Shown: piece by piece, positions 1-6,371 of the stretch
How the letters are laid out: each line of letters begins with the position of its first letter
How positions within the stretch are numbered: the stretch's first letter is position 1
NCBI GenBank assembly: GCA_015060065.1
Contig: SUZF01000020.1
Span: 1-32,344 of the forward strand
DNA: 32,344 nucleotides
From: Rikenellaceae bacterium
GTDB taxonomy: Bacteria > Bacteroidota > Bacteroidia > Bacteroidales > Rikenellaceae
Direction of reading: 5' to 3'
Translations under genes and position numbers: made by a program
Notes under the pieces: model-generated
Seen by the model: only the letters and a program-made list of their open reading frames with translations
Database searches by the model: none
What the model was told of the DNA's origin: nothing

Positions 1-87
1 TCTACCTTTGTGCTCGTAGTTAGTTGGCTTAATTACGACCTTCATGTAGTCTCCTATGTAGAATTTCGTAATTTTCGTAAAAACTAA
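1..87 (+). CDS. Possible C-terminal end of a gene entering from the left (partial)
   Basis: The first plus-strand frame is open from base 1 to a TAA at 85-87 and would encode the last 28 residues of a protein ending VEFRNFRKN. A hairpin with a seven-T tail follows at 115-152, which is where a terminator for such a gene would sit. I do not recognise the peptide. The rival reading is a minus-strand gene starting at ATG 45-43 (MKVVIKPTNYEHKGR, running off the left edge) with an AGGAG five bases before the ATG; only one of the two can be real. The neighbouring sequence outside the window would settle it. Confidence 0.3.
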   Translation, partial: STFVLVVSWLNYDLHVVSYVEFRNFRKN

Positions 88-114
88 CGCTGAAAATCAG
101 TGAGTTAAAAATAA

Positions 115-152
115 AGCCTGTCTAACCGTGATGATGGATAGGCTCTTTTTTT
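115..152 (+). terminator. Rho-independent terminator at the left edge
   Basis: AGCCTGTCTA (115-124) pairs with TGGATAGGCT (135-144) through ten pairs, two of them G-U, and is followed by CTTTTTTT. The T tract favours the plus strand, supporting a plus-strand gene ending at about 87. Confidence 0.7.
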
Positions 153-214
153 GGAGAGTAATAATGCAAAAACCACCCCGATTTTATGTGTTATTTTTGA
201 CCTATAAGCCCAAT

Positions 215-386
215 TTCTGTGAAAGCACCCCGTTTCATCTGGGGCAAACAACAAAAACTATCCCCCTCTCGATGTTACGGCACACGCTTCGCTTTCGTGC
301 CGTTTCATCTGGGACAAGCCGAAAAAGACTGCCCCTCTCGATGTTACGGGGCATTTTCTGCGAAAACACCCCGTTTCATCTGGGGC
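215..386. repeat. Intergenic palindromic repeat cluster
   Basis: Two 31-base direct copies (215-245 and 356-386, two mismatches) begin TTCTG and contain CCCCGTTTCATCTGGGG, itself a CCCC/GGGG hairpin. A third, partial copy of the same core lies at 299-313. Alternating with them are two copies of CCCTCTCGATGTTACGG (264-280 and 333-349), the second also flanked by CCCC/GGGG. CGGCAC (279-284) and GTGCCG (297-302) form a further hairpin. No gene is visible here: the short ORFs simply read through the repeats. This resembles a REP/BIME-type element; whether it recurs elsewhere in the genome cannot be seen from here. Confidence 0.7.
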
Positions 387-396
387 GGCTCGGACA

Positions 397-513
397 CAAA
401 ACAAGGCAGTATATACAAATGCATAGACAAAAAGCAGAAAAGAGGCGTTTATGAGTGAACTCATACGCCTCTTTTCCTCTTTTTGTCCGTTCTTCGAACG
501 CTGCCTTGTTTTG
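397..513. repeat. Long nested inverted repeat around the tRNA-Gln terminator
   Basis: CAAAACAAGGCAG (397-409) is the exact reverse complement of 501-513. Inside it, 428-447 and 466-485 are complementary over 20 bases with two mismatches, and these continue into the terminator hairpin at 441-472. CGTTCTTCGAACG (488-500) is a further small hairpin. The whole 117 bases can fold into one long structure lying directly downstream of the tRNA. Confidence 0.6.
441..472 (-). terminator. Bidirectional terminator, probably of tRNA-Gln
   Basis: AGAGGCG-(TT)-TATGAGT pairs with ACTCATA-CGCCTCT around a two-base loop. Both flanks are T-rich when read outward, so it can stop transcription either way. It lies 64 bases past the 3' end of the tRNA on its own strand. 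Confidence 0.75.
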
Positions 514-535
514 CGTCGCTCGCCTGCGGACGATG

Positions 536-606
536 TTGGGCTACCAGGATTCGAACCTAGAATGACAGGACCAGAATCTGTAGTGTTACCATTACACCAT
601 AGCCCA
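536..606 (-). tRNA. tRNA-Gln (anticodon CTG)
   Basis: The minus strand folds into a cloverleaf. The acceptor stem TGGGCTA (606-600) pairs perfectly with TAGCCCA (543-537), with A at 536 as discriminator. The D arm is GTG/CAC around TAATGGTAA, the anticodon loop is TTCTGGT giving CTG (reads CAG), and the T arm is CTAGG-TTCGAAT-CCTGG. The sequence closely follows Gln tRNAs of Bacteroidetes. The innermost anticodon-stem pair (positions 31 and 39) is A-C rather than Watson-Crick, which is a little odd. CCA is not encoded. Its own promoter lies immediately upstream. Confidence 0.93.
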
Positions 607-623
607 ATGTTGGTTTGCGAGTG

Positions 624-654
624 CAAAAGTAGAACTTATTTTCTCAATCGCAAA
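624..654 (-). promoter_or_regulatory. Promoter of tRNA-Gln
   Basis: On the minus strand, TTTG (654-651) is followed after 19 bases by TACTTTTG (631-624), an exact Bacteroidetes -33/-7 pair. The -7 box ends 17 bases before the tRNA 5' end. Confidence 0.8.
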
Positions 655-673
655 GAAAAATGCGAAAAATTTG

Positions 674-681
674 TATATTTG
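674..681 (+). promoter_or_regulatory. -7 promoter box of the nucleoside transporter
   Basis: TATATTTG fits TAnnTTTG and lies 39 bases before the ATG at 721. I see no clear -33 element. Its position shows that the open frame upstream of 721, which reads through the tRNA, is not part of the gene. Confidence 0.65.
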
Positions 682-720
682 CTGAAATATTTTTCGATTT
701 TACCTAAAAACTTAATTGAT

Positions 721-1998
721 ATGAATGTAAAATTACGCCTTACGGCCATGAACTTCCTGCAATACGCAGTCTGGGGTTCGTATCTTACCTCAATGGGTAC
801 ATACCTCGCAGGTATCGGTCTTGGAGCCCAAATCGGCATCTTCTATGCTGTGCAGGGTATCGTTTCTCTCTTTATGCCCGCATTAGTCGGTATCGTTGCC
901 GACAAGTGGATTGAGGCTCAAAAAGTCCTCGGAGGTTGCCACCTGCTTGCGGCTGCATTTATGGCGGCTGCCGGCTACTACGCAATCTCGGCCGAGCAGG
1001 TAGAGTTCGCAACTCTCTTTACACTCTACACATTGAGCGTGGCATTCTACATGCCGACCATCGCGCTCTCGAACTCGGTGGCTTACAGCGCACTCGAAGG
1101 TGCAGGACTCGACACGGTAAAGGCGTTCCCGCCCATCCGCGTATGGGGTACTGTCGGCTTTATCTGTGCAATGTGGTGTTGCGATATTGCCGGATTCCAA
1201 TCCAACGCCTACCAATTCCTGCAATGTGCGGCCTTGGGTCTTATCCTCGGTCTCTACTCAATGACTCTGCCCAAATGCTCCGTAAATAAGACAAGCGGTG
1301 CAACCGACATTGCCGAGGCTCTCGGCTTAAAAGCATTTGCACTCTTCAAGCAGAAGAAGATGGCTATTTTCTTCATATTCTCGATGTTGCTGGGCGTATC
1401 GTTGCAGATTACCAACGGCTTTGCAAATCCGTTCATTACCGACTTCGGTAAGATTCCCGAATTTGCAGATACCTTTGGCGCACAGCATGCCAACATCCTG
1501 ATTTCACTCTCGCAGGTATCGGAGACCCTCTGCATCCTGCTCATTCCGTTCTGCTTGAAGCGTTTCGGCATCAAGAACGTGATGTTGATGTCGATGTTTG
1601 CATGGGTGCTGCGCTTCGGATTCTTCGGTGTGGGTAATCCCGGAAGCGGTGTTTGGCTATTCATCCTCTCGATGATTGTCTATGGCGTGGCATTCGACTT
1701 CTTCAACGTGTCGGGTTCGCTCTTCGTGAATAACGAGACCGACGAAAAGATTCGCTCGTCAGCACAAGGCCTCTTTATGATGATGACCAATGGCGTCGGT
1801 GCAACTATCGGTACGCTGGGTGCGCAGGCAGTTGTAAACAAGTTCGTCTATAACGGCTCGCAGGGTGTCGAAATGATGGAGGGCTGGTCCACAACGTGGC
1901 TCATCTTCGCGGCATACGCATTGGTTGTAGCCATTGTCTTTGCGCTTGTATTCAAGTATAAGCACAATCCCGAACAGATGGCTAACGTCAAGCACTAA
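721..1998 (+). CDS. MFS nucleoside permease (nucleoside:H+ symporter family)
   Basis: The 425-residue integral membrane protein has about twelve hydrophobic segments and opens MNVKLRLTAMNFLQYAVWGS, the pattern of NupG/XapB-type nucleoside:proton symporters. Family features visible are the N-terminal FLQYAVWGSYL stretch, the P-x-R-x-W-G-T block near residue 140 (FPPIRVWGTVGF), and KIRSSAQGLFMMMTNGVG near residue 350, which matches the end of the family's conserved C-terminal half. The likely role is uptake of purine or pyrimidine nucleosides across the inner membrane, driven by protons. The frame stays open upstream to 451, but that part overlaps the tRNA; the start at 721 follows the -7 box and begins the conserved region. 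It appears monocistronic and is followed by a strong terminator. Confidence 0.87.
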   Translation: MNVKLRLTAMNFLQYAVWGSYLTSMGTYLAGIGLGAQIGIFYAVQGIVSLFMPALVGIVADKWIEAQKVLGGCHLLAAAFMAAAGYYAISAEQVEFATLFTLYTLSVAFYMPTIALSNSVAYSALEGAGLDTVKAFPPIRVWGTVGFICAMWCCDIAGFQSNAYQFLQCAALGLILGLYSMTLPKCSVNKTSGATDIAEALGLKAFALFKQKKMAIFFIFSMLLGVSLQITNGFANPFITDFGKIPEFADTFGAQHANILISLSQVSETLCILLIPFCLKRFGIKNVMLMSMFAWVLRFGFFGVGNPGSGVWLFILSMIVYGVAFDFFNVSGSLFVNNETDEKIRSSAQGLFMMMTNGVGATIGTLGAQAVVNKFVYNGSQGVEMMEGWSTTWLIFAAYALVVAIVFALVFKYKHNPEQMANVKH

Positions 1999-2023
1999 AC
2001 CCCTAATTGCGAATAGCAACAAC

Positions 2024-2053
2024 GAGAGCCGGTCTGATTGCAGACCGGCTCTC
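2024..2053. terminator. Bidirectional terminator between convergent units
   Basis: GAGAGCCGGTCTG and CAGACCGGCTCTC are perfect 13-base arms around ATTG. It serves the transporter on the plus strand and probably the aromatic operon ending at 2072 on the minus strand. Confidence 0.88.
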
Positions 2054-2071
2054 TATCTTTACACGCATCAG

Positions 2072-2917
2072 TTACTTTATGATTTTTTGTATCGAATTTG
2101 CCCTTTGCATAGCGGCATTCAGTCCCTCGGCATCGTCTGTCTCAATCATCTTGCGCAGAATCTGCAACTGATGAATATGCTCGCGCAACACATCCAGCAC
2201 ATTATATTTATTTTTGAGAAATATCGGTGTCCAAGTGGTTGCCGACGACTTTGCCAGACGTACCGTACTCTCGAAACCGCCACCTGCAAGGTCAAAGATA
2301 TGCTGCTCCTCTCGTTCCTTTTCGAGAACGGTCAGAGCCAAAGCAAACGATGTGATATGTGAGATGTGCGACACGTATGCTGCGTGAAGGTCATGCTCCT
2401 CGCCACTCGACATCGCAATTCGCGCCATACCAATCTTATCATATATACCCTCAACGACAGCCAGAGCATCCTCTGCCGAGCGCTCGCGTTCAAGTACAAC
2501 GGCCGTGCGACCGGCAAAAGCATCCTCACGAGCAGCCGCAGGGCCACTATACTCGGTACCCCACATCGGATGTGTGGCTACAAAGCGTGCGCGACGGGGG
2601 TGTTGCGAAATAGCCTCACACAACTCCTCCTTAATCGAGCCCATATCCATAACTGTTTGGTGGTCACCTACACGATTCAGCACCTTTACAGCCAGCAAAG
2701 GCAGAGTATCGACCGGCACTGCCAAAACGATAAGGTCGGCAGCAACGACACCCTCTTCCAACTCAACAATTCTATCGACCAAGCCTCTCTTCAAAGCCTC
2801 CTCGGCATGACGCGGAGAGTGCTCCACACCCAAAATTTCGTCAGCAATGCCGTGCTTGCGAAGAACGAGTGCAAACGAGCCTCCGATAAGACCTACACCA
2901 ACAATCAATACCTTCAT
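2072..2917 (-). CDS. tyrA: Prephenate dehydrogenase
   Basis: The 281-residue protein oxidatively decarboxylates prephenate to 4-hydroxyphenylpyruvate with NAD(P)+, the tyrosine branch of aromatic synthesis. The N terminus MKVLIVGVGLIGGSF is a Rossmann GxGxxG dinucleotide site (G7, G9, G12). ATHPMWGTEYSGP around residues 114-126 is the family's active-site region, with His116 as the expected catalytic residue. The C-terminal part is the all-helical dimerisation domain. There is no fused chorismate mutase and no ACT domain, in contrast to the enterobacterial TyrA. It is the last gene of the operon and starts 10 bases after the stop of the DAHP synthase gene. Confidence 0.93.
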   Translation of the reverse strand: MKVLIVGVGLIGGSFALVLRKHGIADEILGVEHSPRHAEEALKRGLVDRIVELEEGVVAADLIVLAVPVDTLPLLAVKVLNRVGDHQTVMDMGSIKEELCEAISQHPRRARFVATHPMWGTEYSGPAAAREDAFAGRTAVVLERERSAEDALAVVEGIYDKIGMARIAMSSGEEHDLHAAYVSHISHITSFALALTVLEKEREEQHIFDLAGGGFESTVRLAKSSATTWTPIFLKNKYNVLDVLREHIHQLQILRKMIETDDAEGLNAAMQRANSIQKIIK

Positions 2918-2927
2918 ACCCTACTCC

Positions 2928-3989
2928 CTATTTGTTGATTAGACGCATCTGAACATGTACCGACTCCTCGTGAATCGCTTGCAGTACGGATATCACAAAC
3001 TCTATATCGAGGTCGAGTTCCGCAGCCTGCGCACCGCGGAGATTGAGAATCTCGTCATAACGCTGCGCCTGCAACACGGGCATATCATGCTCCTTTTTAT
3101 ACTTACCGATTTCGCGCGACACACGCATACGCTTCGAGAGGAGCGCGAGAAGTTGATTATCGAGTTTATCAATCTCACGACGCAGTTCTGCGAGGCTCTC
3201 GGTAGTCTGGGTGGTCTCGCGAATAATCAGATGGTCGAGAATCACAGCCAGCGCATCAGGTGTAACCTGCTGATTCTTATCGCTCCATGCGCAATCCGGA
3301 CAGTTGTGAGCCTCAATCATCAAACCATCAAAACCGAGGTCCATAGCCTCCTGCGAGAGCGGAGCAATAAGTTCGCGACGACCGCCCATGTGGCTGGGGT
3401 CGCAGAAGATGGGCAACTCCGGCAGACGACGACGCAACTCGATGGGGATATGCCACTGTGGAGGATTGCGATAGAGAGATTTTTCGTACTCACTGAATCC
3501 GCGATGGATGGCTCCCAAGCGTTTGATGCCGGCATTATTGATACGTTCCAAGGCTCCAATCCACAATTCGAGGTCGGGATTTACGGGGTTCTTGACCAAC
3601 ACCGTAACATCATGACCCTTCAATGCATCGGCAACCTCCTGCACTGCAAATGGGTTTGCAGCCGTGCGCGCACCAATCCACAAGATATCTATCCCTGCGG
3701 CAAGTGCAGCCCTGACGTGCTTCTCGGTAGCAACCTCTACCGCAGTGAGCATTCCGAGTTCGCTCTTCACTCGTTTGAGCCATTCCAGACAAGGCTCACC
3801 ACCACCCTCGAAGCCTCCGGGCTTGGTGCGAGGTTTCCACACTCCGGCACGGAAAATCTTCACGCCTGCCGCAGCCAGAGCGCGAGCCGTCTCCATAACC
3901 TGCTCCTCGGTCTCGGCACTACACGGACCAGCTATAACCATCGGGCGTTTCTGCTCCACGCCATCGAATGTAATCTTTTCGAGTTCCAT
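2928..3989 (-). CDS. Bifunctional DAHP synthase / chorismate mutase
   Basis: The 353-residue fusion protein catalyses the first shikimate step (PEP plus erythrose 4-phosphate to DAHP) and the conversion of chorismate to prephenate. Residues 1-255 are a KDSA-like (type I beta) DAHP synthase: GPCS at 21-24, KPRTKPGGFEG at 52-62, GARTAANPFAVQ around 106-117, CDPSH at 196-200. Residues 264-350 are an AroQ-type chorismate mutase: LRREIDKLDNQLLALLSKRM followed by REIGKYK, with conserved basic residues. Fusion in this order is known in Bacteroidetes and Bacilli and usually makes the synthase sensitive to prephenate or chorismate. I chose MELEKITF at 3989, two bases after the preceding stop; an ATG at 4016 would overlap the aminotransferase gene. 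Confidence 0.93.
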   Translation of the reverse strand: MELEKITFDGVEQKRPMVIAGPCSAETEEQVMETARALAAAGVKIFRAGVWKPRTKPGGFEGGGEPCLEWLKRVKSELGMLTAVEVATEKHVRAALAAGIDILWIGARTAANPFAVQEVADALKGHDVTVLVKNPVNPDLELWIGALERINNAGIKRLGAIHRGFSEYEKSLYRNPPQWHIPIELRRRLPELPIFCDPSHMGGRRELIAPLSQEAMDLGFDGLMIEAHNCPDCAWSDKNQQVTPDALAVILDHLIIRETTQTTESLAELRREIDKLDNQLLALLSKRMRVSREIGKYKKEHDMPVLQAQRYDEILNLRGAQAAELDLDIEFVISVLQAIHEESVHVQMRLINK

Positions 3990-3991
3990 AT

Positions 3992-5200
3992 CTATATTCT
4001 GAATAATTGTAAACACTTTTGTATCGAATCGCTCTTTACTCGTTGCAGAGCCTCCTCCATACGCTCACGTGTGGCGCAGAGCGATATGCGGATATATCTG
4101 TCGCCATTGCTGCCGAAGACCATTCCGGGCGTAACAAAGACCCCGGCCTCATAGAGCAACAGGTCTGACATCTGCACACCATCACGCATCTTTTCCGGAA
4201 TCCGTCCCCAGAGGAAAAGCCCCACCTGCGAGGGGTCAAACCTGCAATCCAAAGCCTCCAAAATCTGCTCGGCAATCTTGCGTCGCCCGGCATACTCCGC
4301 ATTGAGTTCGGCATACCACTCCTCGTCAGCACCCAACGCCTCGACCGCAGCAAGTTGCACGGGGCGGAACATTCCCGAATCGATATTGGACTTCACGCGC
4401 AGAATCCACTCTATAAATTGGGGATTGGATGCCAACATTCCGACTCTCCACCCCGCCATATTATGACTCTTGCTCAACGAGTTCATCTCGATACACACAT
4501 CCTTGGCTCCTTCCACCGAGAGCAGGCTCTCCGGTGTATCGTTCAAGATAAAACTATACGGATTGTCGTTGCAGATAACGATACCGTGGCGACGCCCGAA
4601 ATCGACCAATCGCTGCATGGTCTCTCGCGTAGCACGCGCTCCCGTAGGCATATTGGGATAGTTCACCCACATCAACTTTATGCGCTCCAACGGCAAGCGT
4701 TCCAGAGCCTCAAAGTCGGGCTGCCAACCCCTCTCCTCGCAAAGGTCATAGGTAAAGACCTCCGCCTCTGCCAAACGGCTCACTGACGAATAGGTCGGAT
4801 ATCCGGGATTTGGCACCAATACACCATCGCCCTTATTGACAAAGGCAAGCGTCGTATGCAGAATACCCTCCTTCGAGCCAATCAGAGGCTGAATCTCGGT
4901 TGCAGGATCGAGCGTTACGCCATAGTTCGCTGCGTACCACTCCGAGAAGGCCTTGCGCAATTCGGGAATACCCACGTAGGGCTGATATGAGTGTGTATCA
5001 ACACGGTGGCTCTCCTCGCACAAACGCTCCACAACCTGCGCCTGTGGCGGACGATCGGGTCCTCCGACACCGAGGCTGATAATGTCGTGCCCCTCGGCAC
5101 GCATCGAGGCAATCTCGCGCAACTTCTTCGAGAAGTAGTACTCGCTGACACCCTGCACCCGCTCGGCAGGGCAAATTCTCTTACATTTTGAACTCTGCAT
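3992..5200 (-). CDS. PLP-dependent aminotransferase, probably the aromatic aminotransferase
   Basis: The 402-residue fold-type I (class I/II) aminotransferase resembles LL-diaminopimelate and aspartate aminotransferases. The PLP lysine is K244 in SLSKSHNMAGWRVG. NDNPYS at 211-216 supplies the cofactor-binding Asp and Tyr, and RIS at 371 the carboxylate-binding Arg. The block usually NYPNNPTG reads NYPNMPTG (180-187). Its place between prephenate dehydratase and prephenate dehydrogenase suggests that it transaminates phenylpyruvate and 4-hydroxyphenylpyruvate to Phe and Tyr; this is inference, as the family covers many substrates. ATG 5200 (MQSSKCKRI) overlaps the dehydratase gene by 20 bases, implying translational coupling; an in-frame ATG at 5278 would overlap it by nearly 100 bases and is unlikely. 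Confidence 0.88.
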   Translation of the reverse strand: MQSSKCKRICPAERVQGVSEYYFSKKLREIASMRAEGHDIISLGVGGPDRPPQAQVVERLCEESHRVDTHSYQPYVGIPELRKAFSEWYAANYGVTLDPATEIQPLIGSKEGILHTTLAFVNKGDGVLVPNPGYPTYSSVSRLAEAEVFTYDLCEERGWQPDFEALERLPLERIKLMWVNYPNMPTGARATRETMQRLVDFGRRHGIVICNDNPYSFILNDTPESLLSVEGAKDVCIEMNSLSKSHNMAGWRVGMLASNPQFIEWILRVKSNIDSGMFRPVQLAAVEALGADEEWYAELNAEYAGRRKIAEQILEALDCRFDPSQVGLFLWGRIPEKMRDGVQMSDLLLYEAGVFVTPGMVFGSNGDRYIRISLCATRERMEEALQRVKSDSIQKCLQLFRI

Positions 5201-6014
5201 ACTCTCCCAAGGTTTTAAGGTCGCTGACCAGAGGTAAAATGGCTGCCACTGCTTGATTATAACGCACCACATCGTCAAAAGTTAAATCGATATAGAAGCG
5301 ATACTCCCATTCATGTCCAATGATGGGCAGTGACTGAATCTTCGTGAGGTTGATATCGTAGAACGAGAGTATGGTCAGCACCTTCGACAGCGAGCCGCGA
5401 GAGTGTTGCAGGCTGAATGCTAACGATGCCTTATCGGGGTTTGCAGACTGCATCGCAGATTGGGTGTCGGTGTGAGCAACAACCAGAAAGCGTGTAAAGT
5501 TATGTTTGTTGGTCTCGATACCCTCCTCCAAAATCTCCATTCCGTAGCGACGCGCAGCCCAAGCACTGCAAATGGCAGCGTGTCCGCGCAGACCGCGCTC
5601 CGCAATCTCGCGCGCACTGCCGGCAGTATCGTCGCGCTCGACAACCTTAAACGAAGGGTGACGTTTCAGAAAGTCACCGCACTGCATCAATGCTATCGGG
5701 TGGGAATGTACCTCACGAATCGACTCCATGGTATCTCCGGGCAAGGCGCACAAAACGTGCGATATGCGCAGTTTGTACTCGCCCACGACTGCAAGGTTGC
5801 TCTCGCGTAGCAGTTCGTGATTCTGCAACAAACTGCCGGCAATGGTATTTTCGATGGCGACAATTCCACACAACGACTTATCCGCAGCCACTCGCTCGAA
5901 GAGTTCATCAAAGGTATCGCATGGTACCGACTGCACCTCCTCATTCGCAAAATAGCCTCGTGCTGCCACCTCGTGGAAACACCCCTCGACTCCCTGTATT
6001 GCTACCTGTATCAT
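5181..6014 (-). CDS. pheA: Prephenate dehydratase with ACT domain
   Basis: The 277-residue enzyme converts prephenate to phenylpyruvate, the committed phenylalanine step. The catalytic domain covers about residues 1-180, with ENTIAGSLL at 56-64 and the catalytic TRF motif at T174-R175-F176 (NFTRFLVV). An ACT regulatory domain follows at about 197-270 (SLAFSLQHSRGSLSKVL). In many dehydratases the Phe-binding loop of this domain reads ESRP; here it reads QSLP (KIQSLPIIG, 226-233), so allosteric inhibition by Phe may differ. No chorismate mutase is fused; that activity is on the DAHP synthase two genes downstream. It is the first structural gene after the attenuator, 50 bases past the terminator's T tract. 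Confidence 0.94.
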   Translation of the reverse strand: MIQVAIQGVEGCFHEVAARGYFANEEVQSVPCDTFDELFERVAADKSLCGIVAIENTIAGSLLQNHELLRESNLAVVGEYKLRISHVLCALPGDTMESIREVHSHPIALMQCGDFLKRHPSFKVVERDDTAGSAREIAERGLRGHAAICSAWAARRYGMEILEEGIETNKHNFTRFLVVAHTDTQSAMQSANPDKASLAFSLQHSRGSLSKVLTILSFYDINLTKIQSLPIIGHEWEYRFYIDLTFDDVVRYNQAVAAILPLVSDLKTLGEYAEFKM

Positions 6015-6064
6015 ATCTCGTTCAAAAAAAAATCTATTTACGACAGAAAAATCTCGCTCTCAAT

Positions 6065-6092
6065 AAAAAAATCCCGCTCACTCGGAACGGGA
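6065..6092 (-). terminator. Attenuator terminator in the aromatic operon leader
   Basis: On the minus strand, TCCCGTTC (6092-6085) pairs with GAGCGGGA (6079-6072) around CGAGT, and TTTTTTT follows (6071-6065). It sits after the leader peptide and before pheA, with no gene to terminate other than the leader itself, so it must act as a conditional terminator. Confidence 0.9.
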
Positions 6093-6180
6093 CCATACAT
6101 CTTTGTTGTTATCTGTTACACACCTTATACATACAATCCCTATTACTTTCGGCTAAAAAAGTAATAATAAAAAAAGTATG
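6089..6180 (-). promoter_or_regulatory. Antiterminator and pause hairpins of the Phe/Tyr attenuator
   Basis: Two alternative folds compete with the terminator. Strand 1, in the leader codons, pairs with strand 2: TATTACTTT (6166-6158) with AAAGTAATA (6149-6141), nine perfect pairs, extended by CATAC (6180-6176) with GTATG (6134-6130). Strand 2 can instead pair with strand 3: GGGATTGTATGT (6140-6129) with ATGTATGGTCCC (6100-6089), twelve pairs including five G-U. The strand 2-3 helix takes TCCC of the terminator's 5' arm. A ribosome stalled on the Tyr/Phe codons would cover strand 1, free strand 2 and prevent termination. Confidence 0.85.
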
Positions 6181-6199
6181 CAGATGCAAAATTAGTCAT
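6143..6199 (-). CDS. Leader peptide of the aromatic amino acid operon (18 aa)
   Basis: ATG at 6199-6197 opens an 18-codon frame, MTNFASAYFFYYYFFSRK, ending in TAA at 6145-6143. Nine residues are Phe or Tyr, eight of them consecutive (codons 8-15: TAC TTT TTT TAT TAT TAC TTT TTT). Such a run is not expected by chance and matches the products of the genes downstream. The frame lies between a -7 box and an intrinsic terminator, 129 bases before pheA begins. Function by analogy with PheL of Gammaproteobacteria: it senses charged tRNA-Phe and tRNA-Tyr through ribosome stalling. The sequence is not a PheL homologue; only the logic is shared. Confidence 0.9.
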   Translation of the reverse strand: MTNFASAYFFYYYFFSRK

Positions 6200-6233
6200 A
6201 ATCAAAAATCCGTCTTACGCACGTTGCGTAGTG

Positions 6234-6241
6234 CAAATGTA
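6234..6241 (-). promoter_or_regulatory. -7 promoter box of the aromatic amino acid operon
   Basis: TACATTTG on the minus strand lies 34 bases before the leader-peptide ATG, so transcription would start near 6228 and include the leader. No clear -33 box. A small hairpin (6217-6229, ACGCA/TGCGT) falls at the predicted 5' end. A second match, TAATTTTG (6193-6186), lies inside the leader peptide and would leave out its start codon. Confidence 0.65.
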
Positions 6242-6358
6242 GTAAATATTTCCTATGATTGCTACTATTAGGCAAAAAATTTATCATTTTTCGCACCCTC
6301 ATAACGCAAAATCGTACAATTTAGCCCATAAAAGGGATGTTGCGACAATATATTTTCG

Positions 6359-6366
6359 TACATTTG
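6359..6366 (+). promoter_or_regulatory. -7 promoter box of the zinc-type ABC genes
   Basis: TACATTTG ends only five bases before the ATG at 6372, so transcription should start at or next to the start codon, giving a leaderless or nearly leaderless mRNA. An imperfect palindrome TGTTGCGACAATA (6338-6350) just upstream could be an operator, but the match is weak. Confidence 0.6.
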
Positions 6367-6371
6367 CGACT

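Noticed and set aside
1..45. Integrase gene start next to tRNA-Gln
   Set aside because: A minus-strand ATG with AGGAG is present, but 15 residues without any recombinase motif cannot support this, and a competing plus-strand reading fits the terminator better.
215..386. CRISPR array
   Set aside because: Repeats are few, unequally spaced, of two alternating kinds, and no cas genes are present.
258..626. 122-codon minus-strand ORF across tRNA-Gln and the repeat cluster
   Set aside because: It is made of the tRNA, the terminator and the palindromic repeats; no start signal.
451..720. N-terminal extension of the nucleoside permease frame
   Set aside because: It reads through the tRNA-Gln gene, its promoter and the -7 box of the transporter; the conserved protein begins at 721.
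2955..4154. 399-codon plus-strand ORF opposite the DAHP synthase/chorismate mutase gene
   Set aside because: Shadow frame; the minus strand encodes every expected motif of both enzymes.
6186..6193. TAATTTTG as the promoter of the aromatic operon
   Set aside because: It lies inside the leader peptide and would produce a transcript without the leader start codon; TACATTTG at 6241-6234 gives a complete leader.
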